From Spongiactinospora rosea (GTDB lineage: Bacteria; Actinomycetota; Actinomycetes; Streptosporangiales; Streptosporangiaceae): a stretch of 64,000 nucleotides of DNA. The stretch covers positions 1 through 64,000 of the forward strand of contig NZ_QMEY01000007.1 in NCBI RefSeq assembly GCF_003315795.1, read 5' to 3'. A program made the translations under genes and the position numbers. The notes under the pieces were generated by a model. The model did not search any database and was not told the origin of the DNA. It saw only the letters and a program-made list of their open reading frames with translations. The first letter of the stretch is position 1, and every line of letters starts with the position of its first letter. Shown piece by piece: positions 1-7,782 of this stretch.

Positions 1-530
1 GGCCCTTCCCTCACCACAGGTTGTGTGTCCTGCGGCTCGATCAGTACTACGACCGCCTCCGACTCCCTCCCAGCCGCCGCCCACTTCCCGGCTCCTCACC
101 GGTTATAGGACGGCGTTGTCCACGCCTATCCGCAGCACGCTTCGGCCGGGGAGGGCCTCCCCAGTTCCCGACGCCACCTTCTGAACGTTCCGCGCCCTCT
201 TACGCCGGAGAGTTCCTCGCGGCTGCCTTTCCAGGATCTTCACCGCTTCCATGGCCTTCGCCGTGAACCGCCCGGCTCGGCTCTCTCTTGGTGTCTAACG
301 ACGCGGCAGGCTTCGCTTCCGCTACGGACCGCTCAGTTGCTCCCCCAAATGGGCTTTCGACGCTGGGCTTCGACCCGGCCCGTTTCCAGGCCAAGCCGCC
401 AGCCTGCTACCGGGCTCCCTGGCGATTACCCGGACCGGACTCACACCGGCAGGCGACGACGAGCTTGTGATCAGGTCATAGTCGCTGGACGACCACCTCC
501 TTGATCTCTGGGCGCACCGGCTGGAGTACT
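1..530. other. Left-edge stretch with no recognisable gene
   Basis: No open frame here has a convincing start, ribosome binding site or family motif. The plus strand is pyrimidine-rich at first and lacks the third-position GC pattern of the genes nearby. Short open frames exist on both strands (for example 288-470 plus) but overlap one another and look accidental. It could be the decayed end of a mobile element or a structured RNA region; nothing seen decides this. Confidence 0.4.
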
Positions 531-639
531 AGGCCCGTTGAAGCAGCAGATGATCGACGGCTACCGGCAATGGGAAGGTATCGACGTGGTCAACCCTTCA
601 GCTTTTTGGGAGGGGTCGACCAAGGCGCCGTTGGGATTG

Positions 640-1049
640 ACCGGCTGGGGGCGGCAGCGTCGGGCGGAGCCTGACATAAGAGAGGGGGGCCGAGCGGAGG
701 GGGAGGGCGATTGGGCGCGAAGTGTGTTTCGCAGGTGATGGCCGGGCGCTGTCGAGGGGTTTGATCGCCCAGGGGAGGCGGGTCGACGGGGCGGGGTGCG
801 GGGGGTGCGGTACGTGTGAAATGCGAGGAATTACGGGGCGGCAAATGGAGTACGTGCCGTATAAGGCCCGAATGTGGATGGGCGGGTTCTTGGTGAAGGG
901 CCCGACGGGGTGGGGGCGGGCTTGTTGTATGAGGGGTTCGGCTTATGGGGGGAATGCAGGTGCTGGGTGTTTGAGGCAGGGGGTGGGAATGCGGGGGCCG
1001 GGTGAGGGGTGGCCTCACCCGGCCGGGTGGTGGTTATGGGGGGGGTGGG
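640..1049. other. G-tract-rich, strongly strand-skewed intergenic DNA
   Basis: The plus strand carries many runs of four to eight G separated by short spacers, for example near 683-710, 785-815, 905-915, 946-952, 978-1015 and 1037-1050. The complementary Pro/Thr/His-rich open frame (590-1018 minus) is what such composition yields by chance and is not called. The spacing of G-runs could allow G-quadruplexes on the plus strand. The stretch lies downstream of the small gene that follows whiB7. Confidence 0.5.
659..708. repeat. Dispersed repeat copy: hairpin GTCGGGCGGAGCC(T)GAC plus GAGCGGAG tail
   Basis: Positions 659-676 read GTCGGGCGGAGCCTGACA and 688-708 carry a GAGCGGAG-type tail. The same two-part pattern occurs twice at 53641-53691 and 53733-53783. 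In the 53641 copy the first part is a perfect 7-bp hairpin (GTCGGGC/GCCCGAC); here one T breaks the pairing. This looks like a degenerate copy of the same small repeat family. Confidence 0.5.
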
Positions 1050-1244
1050 TCAGCCCAGGCGGAGGAGGGCGTGGCGGAGGCGGGCGGAGGCGCGTTCCGC
1101 GTCGCGGCGGGCGCGGCGGACGCGGATCACCTGGCGGATCATGCGTTGCTCCTCTGCCTCCTGGTGGAGGGACCGTATTCGGTCACGCACCAGATCTTCA
1201 TACATCGAGGGGATTTCGTTGCTCCGTCCGGTGAAGCCGTTCAT
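1050..1244 (-). CDS. Small basic hypothetical protein downstream of whiB7
   Basis: A 64-residue protein, strongly charged and mostly predicted helix, with an Arg-rich second half (RVRRARRDAERASARLRHAL). The ATG at 1244-1242 has an AAAGGACC ribosome binding site 6-8 nt upstream. It starts 41 bp after the whiB7 stop on the same strand, so the two are probably co-transcribed. I recognise no domain. The Arg-rich helix could bind nucleic acid or ribosomes, but that is inference only. Confidence 0.55.
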   Translation of the reverse strand: MNGFTGRSNEIPSMYEDLVRDRIRSLHQEAEEQRMIRQVIRVRRARRDAERASARLRHALLRLG

Positions 1245-1285
1245 TTCGGTGGTCCTTTCGTGGTGGTGTGATCTCGCGGGAAGGG

Positions 1286-1555
1286 TCAGGCGGCGACCGG
1301 GGTCTTGCGCGGGCGGCCACGGGGCCGCTTGCGCGGGACGATGGTGCCGCGAAGGATCAGTTCGCCGCCCCAGACGCCCCAGGGCTCCGCGCGTTCGAGC
1401 GCGCGGGCCAGGCAGGTCTTCTGGATGGGGCAGCCTCCGCAGAGCGCCTTGGCGAACTCGACGTCCTCTGGGGACTCAGCGAACCAGAGGTCCGGGTCGG
1501 AACGACATGGGATGTCGGCTTCGTCGATCAGGTCCATGATCGGCTTGGCCCGCAT
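1286..1555 (-). CDS. whiB7: WhiB7-type Fe-S transcriptional regulator
   Basis: WhiB-family protein of about 89 residues. Four cysteines bind the [4Fe-4S] cluster (Cys17, then CGGC at 39-42, Cys48, numbering from the ATG). The GVWGGE turn follows, then a C-terminal RGRPRK AT-hook. The AT-hook is diagnostic of WhiB7, which binds the primary sigma factor and activates antibiotic-resistance genes at promoters with AT-rich DNA beside the -35. I chose the ATG at 1555 because GAGAGG lies 8 nt upstream; a GTG at 1564 is the alternative. A long leader with an upstream ORF and a terminator precedes it. Neighbours uvrD2, mycoredoxin and nudC match the mycobacterial whiB7 locus. Confidence 0.9.
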   Translation of the reverse strand: MRAKPIMDLIDEADIPCRSDPDLWFAESPEDVEFAKALCGGCPIQKTCLARALERAEPWGVWGGELILRGTIVPRKRPRGRPRKTPVAA

Positions 1556-1620
1556 CAGGGTCACCTCTCACAATGTCGTGTTGATCTTCTTGGGCTGTAC
1601 CTCTTGAGGTGGTCGGACTG

Positions 1621-1664
1621 CGGAAATAACTAAGGCCGCGGATCCTGTCTGCGGATCCGCGGCC
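1621..1664 (-). terminator. Intrinsic terminator/attenuator in the whiB7 leader
   Basis: A perfect 12-bp inverted repeat (GGCCGCGGATCC at 1634-1645, complement at 1653-1664, 7-nt loop) lies between the upstream ORF and whiB7. Read on the minus strand the stem is followed by TTAGTTATTTCC, a fair U-rich tract. It lies on the same transcript about 80 nt before the whiB7 start, so unless antiterminated it would end transcription early. Mycobacterial whiB7 is known to be controlled by a leader terminator coupled to translation of a small ORF; this arrangement matches. Confidence 0.75.
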
Positions 1665-1682
1665 CTGGAGGTCTTCAGCCGG

Positions 1683-2006
1683 TCAGGTCGTGACCGGATC
1701 TCTCCAGGGGTGCGAACCACGCATGCCACCATTGGCGAACGGGTCGTCGTGCTTGGTCTGCTGCTGTTCACGGACGGTCGTGAAGACCGGGGCGCCCGTG
1801 TCGGCGGGCACATAGCCGCCCTTGGCGGCGACCTTGGGCCCACTGCCGAGCCCACTGCGGAGCTGCAGGGTGATCTGGACGGACTCCTGCCGTCGCACTC
1901 GTGCCGGACCATCGGCGAGCAGCCTGGTGATCGGGGCGCCGAGGAACACGGCATTGCAGCGGCGCGCGGACGCGAGCCACACCGATGGCGTCATGTTGAT
2001 AATCAC
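1683..2006 (-). CDS. 107-codon upstream ORF in the whiB7 leader
   Basis: A GTG start at 2006 is preceded by a strong GGAGGTGA ribosome binding site at about 8 nt, unusual in this neighbourhood and good evidence that it is translated. The product (starts MIINMTPSVWLASARR) resembles no family I know. It ends 19 nt before the attenuator hairpin, so ribosomes stalled near its end could disrupt the stem. Known whiB7 leaders carry small regulatory ORFs sensing ribosome inhibition; this one is long for a leader peptide. It could instead be an independent small protein whose terminator doubles as attenuator. Confidence 0.55.
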   Translation of the reverse strand: MIINMTPSVWLASARRCNAVFLGAPITRLLADGPARVRRQESVQITLQLRSGLGSGPKVAAKGGYVPADTGAPVFTTVREQQQTKHDDPFANGGMRGSHPWRDPVTT

Positions 2007-2088
2007 CGGGGACTCACCTCCGCTCTCAGATCTGCTTCACTATCGGGTGAAGCCGGCCGGACAGGAGCGTCCGACTCGCATGTCCATG

Positions 2089-2126
2089 ACCCTAAACCCC
2101 AGCACCGCAACCCGGCAACACATTTT
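2089..2126 (-). promoter_or_regulatory. Predicted whiB7 promoter with AT-rich WhiB7 site
   Basis: On the minus strand: AAAAT (2126-2122), 3 bp, TTGCCG as -35 (2118-2113), 18 bp, TAGGGT as -10 (2094-2089). WhiB7-activated promoters have a short AT-rich element about 3 bp upstream of the -35, contacted by the AT-hook; this spacing fits autoregulation. It would give a leader of roughly 525 nt. The boxes were read by eye only. Confidence 0.5.
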
Positions 2127-2138
2127 CTACCTGCAGTT

Positions 2139-3011
2139 TTACGTGTCGGTCCGGCGGATCATGCACTCCTGCACCACCGATACCACGAGATCGCCGGAGG
2201 CGGTGAACATCTGCCCGCGGGCCAGGCCGCGGGCCGAGCCCGACCAGGGCGACTCCTGGGCGTACAGCAGCCACTCGTCGGCGCGGAACGGCCGGTGGAA
2301 CCACATCGCGTGGTCGAGCGAGGCGCCCATGATGGGCGACACCCCCCAGGCCAGGCCGTGCGCGAGCAGGACCGTGTTGACCAGGGTGTAGTCGGAGGCG
2401 TAGGCGGCGAGCACGATGTGCAGCAGCGGGTCGTCGGGCAGGTCGGCCTCGTAGCGGAACCACACCTGGGTCTCGGAGGAGATCAGGCTGGGGTCGCGCT
2501 GCGCCTCCCAGGTCAGCGGGGTGACGTAGCGGGTGTCGACCGGGCGCGGCGCGGACAGCCCCTCGCGCAGCTCGTCGACGTCGCCGAACTGCGCGCGCAG
2601 GTGCTCAAGGACGGGCGGCAGGCCCTCCGGGCCGGGCACGGCCGGCATCTGCGCCGCCTGGTGGGAGACGCCCTCCTCGTGGACGTGGAAGGAGGCCGAC
2701 ATCGTGAAGATCGGCCTGCCGTGCTGGATGGCCACCACCCGGCGGGTCGTGAAGGACCGGCCGTCGCGCTGGCGATCGACCTCGTAGACGATCGGCACCG
2801 AGGGGTCGCCCGGCCTGATGAAGTAGGCGTGCAGCGAGTGCACCTGCCGGTCGGACGGCACCGTACGGCCGGCCGCGACCAGCGCCTGGGCTGCCACCTG
2901 CCCGCCGAACACGCGCTGAATGCGCTCCCGGGGACTGCGGCCACGGAAGAAGTTGAGCTCGATCTGTTCGAGGTCGAGCAGGTCGAGCAGCTCCTTGAGG
3001 GCCTCGTTCAC
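2139..3011 (-). CDS. tesB: Acyl-CoA thioesterase II
   Basis: A 290-residue double-hotdog thioesterase, the usual length for TesB. The N-terminal hotdog carries RVFGGQVAAQALVAA (about 33-47) and the LHAYFIRPGD segment. The C-terminal half has the family segments ASLDHAMWFHRPF and LYAQESPWSGSARGLARGQMF, including the conserved Asp and Gln regions of the Asp-Ser/Thr-Gln active site. It hydrolyses acyl-CoA to free fatty acid and CoA in the cytoplasm. It lies 12 bp after uvrD2 on the same strand, so it is probably expressed with it. The predicted whiB7 promoter begins just past its stop. Confidence 0.92.
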   Translation of the reverse strand: MNEALKELLDLLDLEQIELNFFRGRSPRERIQRVFGGQVAAQALVAAGRTVPSDRQVHSLHAYFIRPGDPSVPIVYEVDRQRDGRSFTTRRVVAIQHGRPIFTMSASFHVHEEGVSHQAAQMPAVPGPEGLPPVLEHLRAQFGDVDELREGLSAPRPVDTRYVTPLTWEAQRDPSLISSETQVWFRYEADLPDDPLLHIVLAAYASDYTLVNTVLLAHGLAWGVSPIMGASLDHAMWFHRPFRADEWLLYAQESPWSGSARGLARGQMFTASGDLVVSVVQECMIRRTDT

Positions 3012-3023
3012 CGCGCTGTTCCC

Positions 3024-5141
3024 CTACCCGTCCTGCTCGAAAAGCTCGACATGCTCGACATGTTCGCCGGGCGAGTGCTGCTCGCCGGCCTCGCCGCCCG
3101 CCGTACGGCAGAGCGTGAGGACCATCTCACCGTATCGGTCCAGCTTCACCCGCCCAATACCCGGAATCATCAGCAGGTCGGCCTCGGACGTTGGAACCCG
3201 CTCGGCGATGGCCTGCAGCGTGACATCTGTGAAGACCACGTAGGCGGGGACCTTGGCCTCCTTGGCCGTGGTGGAGCGCCACGCCTTCAGCCTCTCCAGC
3301 AGCGCCTCGTCATAGTCGGACGGGCAGGTGGTGCACCGGCCGAGCTTTTGTTCCGCCCCGGTGGTCAGGGTCTTGGCGCAGATGCGGCAGCTCACCGGGG
3401 CCGCCGCGGCACGGCGGTCGCGGCCGGAGGACGCCGTGCGGGGCGGGGTGACGGAACGGCCGGTCAGGCCGTCCAGGAAACGGGACGGGCGGCGGCTCTT
3501 GCGCCCGCCCGGGGTGCGGGCCAGCGCCCAGGACAGATGCAGGTGGGCGCGGGCGCGGGTCACCCCGACGTAGAGCAGCCGGCGCTCCTCCTCGGTCTGG
3601 TCGGGCGTCTCGGCGTAGACGATCGGCATCATGCCGTCGGTGAGCCCCACCAGGAACACCGCGTCCCACTCCAGGCCCTTGGCCGAGTGCAGGGAGGCGA
3701 ACGTCACGCCCTCGATGGGCGGGGCGTGCTGCTCGGCGGCCCGGCGCTCCAGCTCGGCCACGAACGCGGGCAGGTCGGCCCCCCGGGCCGCCATGTCCTC
3801 GGCCAGCTCGGCGAGGGCCTTCAGCGACTCCCACCGCTCGCGGGCCCGGCCCCCGTCGGGCGGCTGCGGGGTGAACCCCTTGCCGCCCAGGATGTGGTGG
3901 ACGGTCGGCGCGAGCGGGTCGTCGGCCGCGGCCGAGCGCGCCGCCCCACGCAGCAGCACGACGGCCTCGCGCACCTCGGGGCGCTCGAAGAAGCGCTCCG
4001 CGCCGCGCACCAGGTAGGGGACGCCCGCGGTGGTGAACGCCTGTTCGTACGCCTCGGACTGGGCGTTGATCCGGAACAGCACGGCGATCTCGCGCGCCGA
4101 CACCCCGGAGTCGATCAGCTTGCGGACCGCCTTGGCCACGCCTTCGGCCTCGGCGGGCTCGTCGTCGAACTCGGCGAACACCGGCACCGGCCCCTCGGGG
4201 CGCTGCGCGACCAGCTCCAGCCGGTGCGGTGACCTGGCCTTCTCCAGCACCTTGTTGGCCAGCCCGACCACCTGCGGCGTCGAGCGGTAGTCGCGGACCA
4301 GCTTGATCACCGACGCGCCGGGGTGCTCGACCGTGAAGCCGGTGAGGTAGCGCGGGGTGGCGCCGGTGAAGGAGTAGATCGTCTGGTTGGGGTCGCCGAC
4401 CACGCACAGGTCGTCGCGGCCGCCGAGCCAGGTGTCCAGCAGCAGCTTCTGGAGCGGGTTGACGTCCTGGTACTCGTCCACCACGAAGTAGCGATACTGC
4501 TGGCGGATCTGGGCGGCGACCTCCTGGTGCTCGGTCATCACCGCGGCGGTCAGCTCCAGGATCGTCTCGAAGTCGACCAGGTGCCGCTCGCGGCGGATCT
4601 CCTCATAAGCCTCATAAAGGCGCGCGACCTCTTCGCCGGGGATCGGCGGGGTGCGGCCGGCCTTCTTGGCCGCCGCCGCGTAGTCGTCGGCGGCGACCTG
4701 GGTGACCTTCGCCCACTCGATCTCCGAGGCGATGTCGCGCAGCTCCGCTCGGTCGGGATTGCGCCGGACCCGGCGGCACGCCTCGATCAGCACCGGCAGC
4801 TTGGACTCGATGATGGACGGCGCGTCACCGCCGATCACCCTCGGCCAGAAGTAGGTGAGCTGGCGCAGCGCGGCCGCGTGGAACGTGCGGGCCTGCACGC
4901 CCGGCGCGCCGAGCGCGCGCAGCCGCTGCCGCAGCTCCCCCGCCGCCCGTGTGGTGAACGTCACCGCCAGGACCGCCTGCGGCTCGACCACGCCGCTGTG
5001 CACGGCGTAGGCGATCCGATGGGTGATCGCGCGGGTCTTGCCCGTGCCGGCCCCGGCCAGGACGCACACCGGACCCCGCGTGGCCTCGGCGACCGCGCGC
5101 TGCTCGGGGTCAAGGCCCGCCAGAACGTCATAGGGCTCCAC
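3024..5141 (-). CDS. uvrD2: ATP-dependent DNA helicase UvrD2 (SF1A, HRDC-tailed)
   Basis: A 705-residue superfamily 1A helicase. Walker A GAGTGKT is at 30-36, motif II VVDEYQDVN is in the first third, and the Gln-rich motif region GDPNQTIYSFTGA follows. Near the C-terminus a CxxC...CxxC segment (about 585-606) precedes an HRDC domain (about 613-680). Tetracysteine plus HRDC is the layout of actinobacterial UvrD2, a 3'-5' translocase essential in mycobacteria. The ATG at 5141 follows a GGAG-like site. It is divergent from the esterase gene and sits in the conserved whiB7-nudC neighbourhood. Confidence 0.93.
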   Translation of the reverse strand: MEPYDVLAGLDPEQRAVAEATRGPVCVLAGAGTGKTRAITHRIAYAVHSGVVEPQAVLAVTFTTRAAGELRQRLRALGAPGVQARTFHAAALRQLTYFWPRVIGGDAPSIIESKLPVLIEACRRVRRNPDRAELRDIASEIEWAKVTQVAADDYAAAAKKAGRTPPIPGEEVARLYEAYEEIRRERHLVDFETILELTAAVMTEHQEVAAQIRQQYRYFVVDEYQDVNPLQKLLLDTWLGGRDDLCVVGDPNQTIYSFTGATPRYLTGFTVEHPGASVIKLVRDYRSTPQVVGLANKVLEKARSPHRLELVAQRPEGPVPVFAEFDDEPAEAEGVAKAVRKLIDSGVSAREIAVLFRINAQSEAYEQAFTTAGVPYLVRGAERFFERPEVREAVVLLRGAARSAAADDPLAPTVHHILGGKGFTPQPPDGGRARERWESLKALAELAEDMAARGADLPAFVAELERRAAEQHAPPIEGVTFASLHSAKGLEWDAVFLVGLTDGMMPIVYAETPDQTEEERRLLYVGVTRARAHLHLSWALARTPGGRKSRRPSRFLDGLTGRSVTPPRTASSGRDRRAAAAPVSCRICAKTLTTGAEQKLGRCTTCPSDYDEALLERLKAWRSTTAKEAKVPAYVVFTDVTLQAIAERVPTSEADLLMIPGIGRVKLDRYGEMVLTLCRTAGGEAGEQHSPGEHVEHVELFEQDG

Positions 5142-5314
5142 GCGATCTCCTTACGCGCGTCGAACAGGTCTGCTGCCACCATCCTTTCAGCCGCCGGCCG
5201 CACCTCGCTCCGCTTCGGGCCCGCCTGTGGATAACCCGCAATGCAGGCAAGATGCGAAAACCAAGGGATCTACCCCAGAATGTTGGCGACCATGCCCAGG
5301 GAAGGATGAGATCT

Positions 5315-6280
5315 GTGCGGACCGTGGTGACTGTGGGTGCGCTCGCTCTGGCCGCAGCAGTGCTTCCGACCGTCTTGGCGCCCGCGGCGGCGCAGGCGTC
5401 CCGTCCGGTGCCGCCGCCCCCGCCGGTGTCGGAGGAGCAGGCGGAGCCGACGGCCCCGCCCGCGTACACGCCGACGGTGTACCCGGAGGTCCCCGACGCG
5501 ATGATCAAGACTGTCGCGTACGGGAGGCACGCCCACCAGCGGATGGACGTCTCCTGGGTGCCCGGCCAGGGCCGCAGGCCCGGCGTCTTCGTGCTGCACG
5601 GCGGATGGTGGTCCTCGGGGGACAAGAAGTCCGCCACCGCCATCGCGCGGGGGTACGTGGCGCAGGGTTACACCGTCTTCAACGTCAACTACCGGCTGTC
5701 CGGCGAGGCCACCTGGCCCGCCCAGCGGGACGACGTGCTCGCCGCCATCGCCGCCGCCAAACGGTACGCCGCCCGCTACTCCTTCGACCCGGAGAACTAC
5801 GCCATCCTCGGCTTCTCGGCGGGGGGGCACATCGCCGCCGCGGTCGGCACCTACAAGAACGGCCTGCCGGGCCTGAAGGGCGTGGTCGGCATGTCCCCCG
5901 TGATCTCGCCGCTGACCGCGTTCGCGGACGGCGCGAGCGAGGCCGTCACCCACAACGGGCGCAAGCTGCGGCAGGCGGCGATCCAGCTGGCCGGGGGCTG
6001 CCGCCCGTACGGCCTGTGCGAGAACATCTGGGCGAGCATGGAGGTGCCATGGCAGGCGAGCCGCGGCGACGCGCCGATGCTGGCGATCCACTCGCGCGGG
6101 GAGTTCGTGCCGCCGCTGCACAGTCAGTTGCTTCAGGAGCAGTTGCGGCAGGTCGGCGTGCCCATGACGGTCCGCGTGATCCCCGGCGCCCGGCACTCCT
6201 CGGCCCTGTACGGCGACGCCGGGGTCTCCAAGCAGGTGTACGCGTGGATCGCCGGAGTGCTCAAGCCGGCGGCGAGATGA
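5315..6280 (+). CDS. Secreted alpha/beta-hydrolase (esterase/lipase family)
   Basis: The best start is the GTG at 5315, with AAGGA about 8 nt upstream; an ATG at 5306 overlaps that site. The product begins with a Sec signal peptide (RTVVTVGALALAAAVLPTVL, cleavage after AQA) and a Pro-rich linker. The hydrolase fold follows: oxyanion HGGWW, nucleophile elbow GFSAGGH, a catalytic Asp region and the His in PGARHSS. This resembles the BD-FAE/carboxylesterase group acting on ester-linked substrates outside the cell; the substrate is unknown. It is divergent from uvrD2 and is not part of the usual mycobacterial order, so it looks like an inserted gene. Confidence 0.8.
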   Translation: MRTVVTVGALALAAAVLPTVLAPAAAQASRPVPPPPPVSEEQAEPTAPPAYTPTVYPEVPDAMIKTVAYGRHAHQRMDVSWVPGQGRRPGVFVLHGGWWSSGDKKSATAIARGYVAQGYTVFNVNYRLSGEATWPAQRDDVLAAIAAAKRYAARYSFDPENYAILGFSAGGHIAAAVGTYKNGLPGLKGVVGMSPVISPLTAFADGASEAVTHNGRKLRQAAIQLAGGCRPYGLCENIWASMEVPWQASRGDAPMLAIHSRGEFVPPLHSQLLQEQLRQVGVPMTVRVIPGARHSSALYGDAGVSKQVYAWIAGVLKPAAR

Positions 6281-6374
6281 CACGCCCGGGAAGATGAAGG
6301 ACCCTCCGGTTGTTGCCAATGGACGGCCGATCTACCACCCCCCGAGGCTCCACTACACGAAGGGAATCTCCGGA

Positions 6375-6620
6375 ATGGCGCTCACGGTCTACACGACGAG
6401 CTGGTGCGGTCCCTGCCGACGGCTCAAGGGCCAGCTCACGCGTGAGGGGATCGATTACGAAGTGATCGACATCGAGCGCGACCCGAAGGGCGCAGAGCTC
6501 GTGATGAGTGTCAACAACGGCAATATGACCGTTCCGACCGTGCTCTTCGAAGACGGCACGACGATGACCAATCCCTCGGTCATCGATGTCAAGGCCCGGA
6601 TGGCCGCCATCACGGCCTGA
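6375..6620 (+). CDS. mrx1: Mycoredoxin-like glutaredoxin
   Basis: An 81-residue thioredoxin-fold protein. The ATG at 6375 has AAGGGA 9 nt upstream; an in-frame ATG at 6294 would add an unlikely tail. It has the TTSWCGPC active site near the N-terminus, TVPTV (the cis-Pro) and NPSVIDVKAR near the end. Mycoredoxin reduces protein-mycothiol disulfides in actinobacteria, and the gene sits between uvrD2 and nudC just as in mycobacteria. The motif is CGPC rather than the CGYC of mycobacterial Mrx1, a thioredoxin-like dipeptide that may shift its redox potential. Confidence 0.85.
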   Translation: MALTVYTTSWCGPCRRLKGQLTREGIDYEVIDIERDPKGAELVMSVNNGNMTVPTVLFEDGTTMTNPSVIDVKARMAAITA

Positions 6621-6641
6621 CCGGCGCGCACTCCGAGATCA

Positions 6642-7667
6642 TCACCAGTCGCCGGTGAGCCGTTCGCCGTACCAGGTCTCGATGAGGCGGCGTGCGATCG
6701 AGACCTCGGGCGGCAGACGTACCTCACCGGCGCGGAGCGCGGCGGCGAGCTCGGCGCGGCTGTACCACCGCGCCTCGGCGATCTCCTGGGGGTCGAGCGT
6801 GAGCTCGGTCGCGACGGCCCGCGCGAAGAACCCGAGCATCAGGCTGCGCGGGAACGGCCACGGCTGGCTGCCCAGGTACCGAGGCCCGGTGACCGGTACG
6901 CCCACCTCCTCCGCGACCTCGCGGATCACGGCGTGCTCCAGCGACTCCCCCGGCTCCACGAACCCCGCCAGCACCGAGAACCGCCCCTCGGGCCACTGCG
7001 GGCCCCGGGCGAGCAGGCAGCGGTCGTCGCCGTCGTGGACCAGCATGATCACCGCCGGGTCCACGCGCGGGAAGTGCTGGCCGCCGTCGGCCGGGCAGAC
7101 GCGTACGTGGCCGCCCGCCCTGACCTCCGTACGGCCGCCGCAGCGCGGGCAGAACGCATGCGTCGCGTGCCACGCCTCCAGCGCCACCGCGTAGACCATC
7201 AGGCCCGCGTCGCGGTCGCCGAGCAGCACGCCCACCTGGCGCAGGCCCGCGGGTACGGCCCGGCCGTCCTCCAGGTCGCCGGTGCCGAGCGGGGGCAGCG
7301 CGCGGATCTGCCGGGGATCGGTGTGATCGACGCCGCGGGACGCCACCCCGGGCAGCGGCGCGGACACGGCGAAGTAGGCGATCTGCCGGGAATCGACGCC
7401 GAGCAGGTAGCGCGGGCCCGGCGGGGTCTCGTCCGGGGAGAAGTAGACGATCTCCGTCTCGTCCCCGGTGCGGCGGACGAGGGTGCGGCCCTCTTCGATG
7501 ATCAGTACGCGGGTGGCGGGGTCGTTCCAGGCCCGGTCGAGCCATTCGGTGTCGTCACGCTGCAACGCCGACCGGTCGATGGCGCTGCGCGCCAGCAGTA
7601 ACGGTCCCAGCAGTTGGTGTACTTCAGCCACATGCCCCACGTATTCCACCCCTTTTACGGGGGACAT
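6642..7667 (-). CDS. nudC: NAD(+) diphosphatase (NADH pyrophosphatase)
   Basis: A Nudix hydrolase of about 341 residues. The central zinc ribbon starts CPRCGGRTEV; the second pair is degraded (VCPADGG). The Nudix box runs GFVEPGESLEHAVIREVAEEVG and is followed by the NudC-typical SQPWPFPRSLMLGF (SQPWPFPxS) signature. NudC cleaves NADH/NAD+ to NMN(H) and AMP and can remove NAD caps from RNA. The frame opens up to 7739, but a start at 7712 lies inside a strong hairpin, so I chose the ATG at 7667; a GTG near 7631 behind AAGGGGTGG is also plausible. The gene converges on mrx1. Confidence 0.9.
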   Translation of the reverse strand: MSPVKGVEYVGHVAEVHQLLGPLLLARSAIDRSALQRDDTEWLDRAWNDPATRVLIIEEGRTLVRRTGDETEIVYFSPDETPPGPRYLLGVDSRQIAYFAVSAPLPGVASRGVDHTDPRQIRALPPLGTGDLEDGRAVPAGLRQVGVLLGDRDAGLMVYAVALEAWHATHAFCPRCGGRTEVRAGGHVRVCPADGGQHFPRVDPAVIMLVHDGDDRCLLARGPQWPEGRFSVLAGFVEPGESLEHAVIREVAEEVGVPVTGPRYLGSQPWPFPRSLMLGFFARAVATELTLDPQEIAEARWYSRAELAAALRAGEVRLPPEVSIARRLIETWYGERLTGDW

Positions 7668-7715
7668 CCTACTTCGCAGAAAAACATCCCTTGTGGCCGG
7701 AAGTAAGGACATAGG

Positions 7716-7755
7716 GACGCCCCGCCGGAGGGGGCGCATCCGGCGGGGCGTCTTT
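7716..7755 (-). terminator. 13-bp hairpin terminator between sortase and nudC
   Basis: GACGCCCCGCCGG at 7716-7728 pairs perfectly with 7740-7752 across an 11-nt loop. T-rich bases follow on the plus strand (7753-7755). Placed 28 bp after the sortase stop and before nudC, it probably ends the upstream operon. It also argues against nudC starts farther upstream. Confidence 0.65.
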
Positions 7756-7782
7756 CGGGGATGGAACGGGATGGGGGGACGG

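Noticed and set aside
590..1018. Pro/Thr-rich 142-codon minus-strand frame
   Set aside because: Explained by G-run-rich DNA on the other strand; no start signal or homology.
1710..4232. 840-codon plus-strand frame opposite tesB and uvrD2
   Set aside because: It is the complement of two well-identified genes, with repetitive composition and no family motif.
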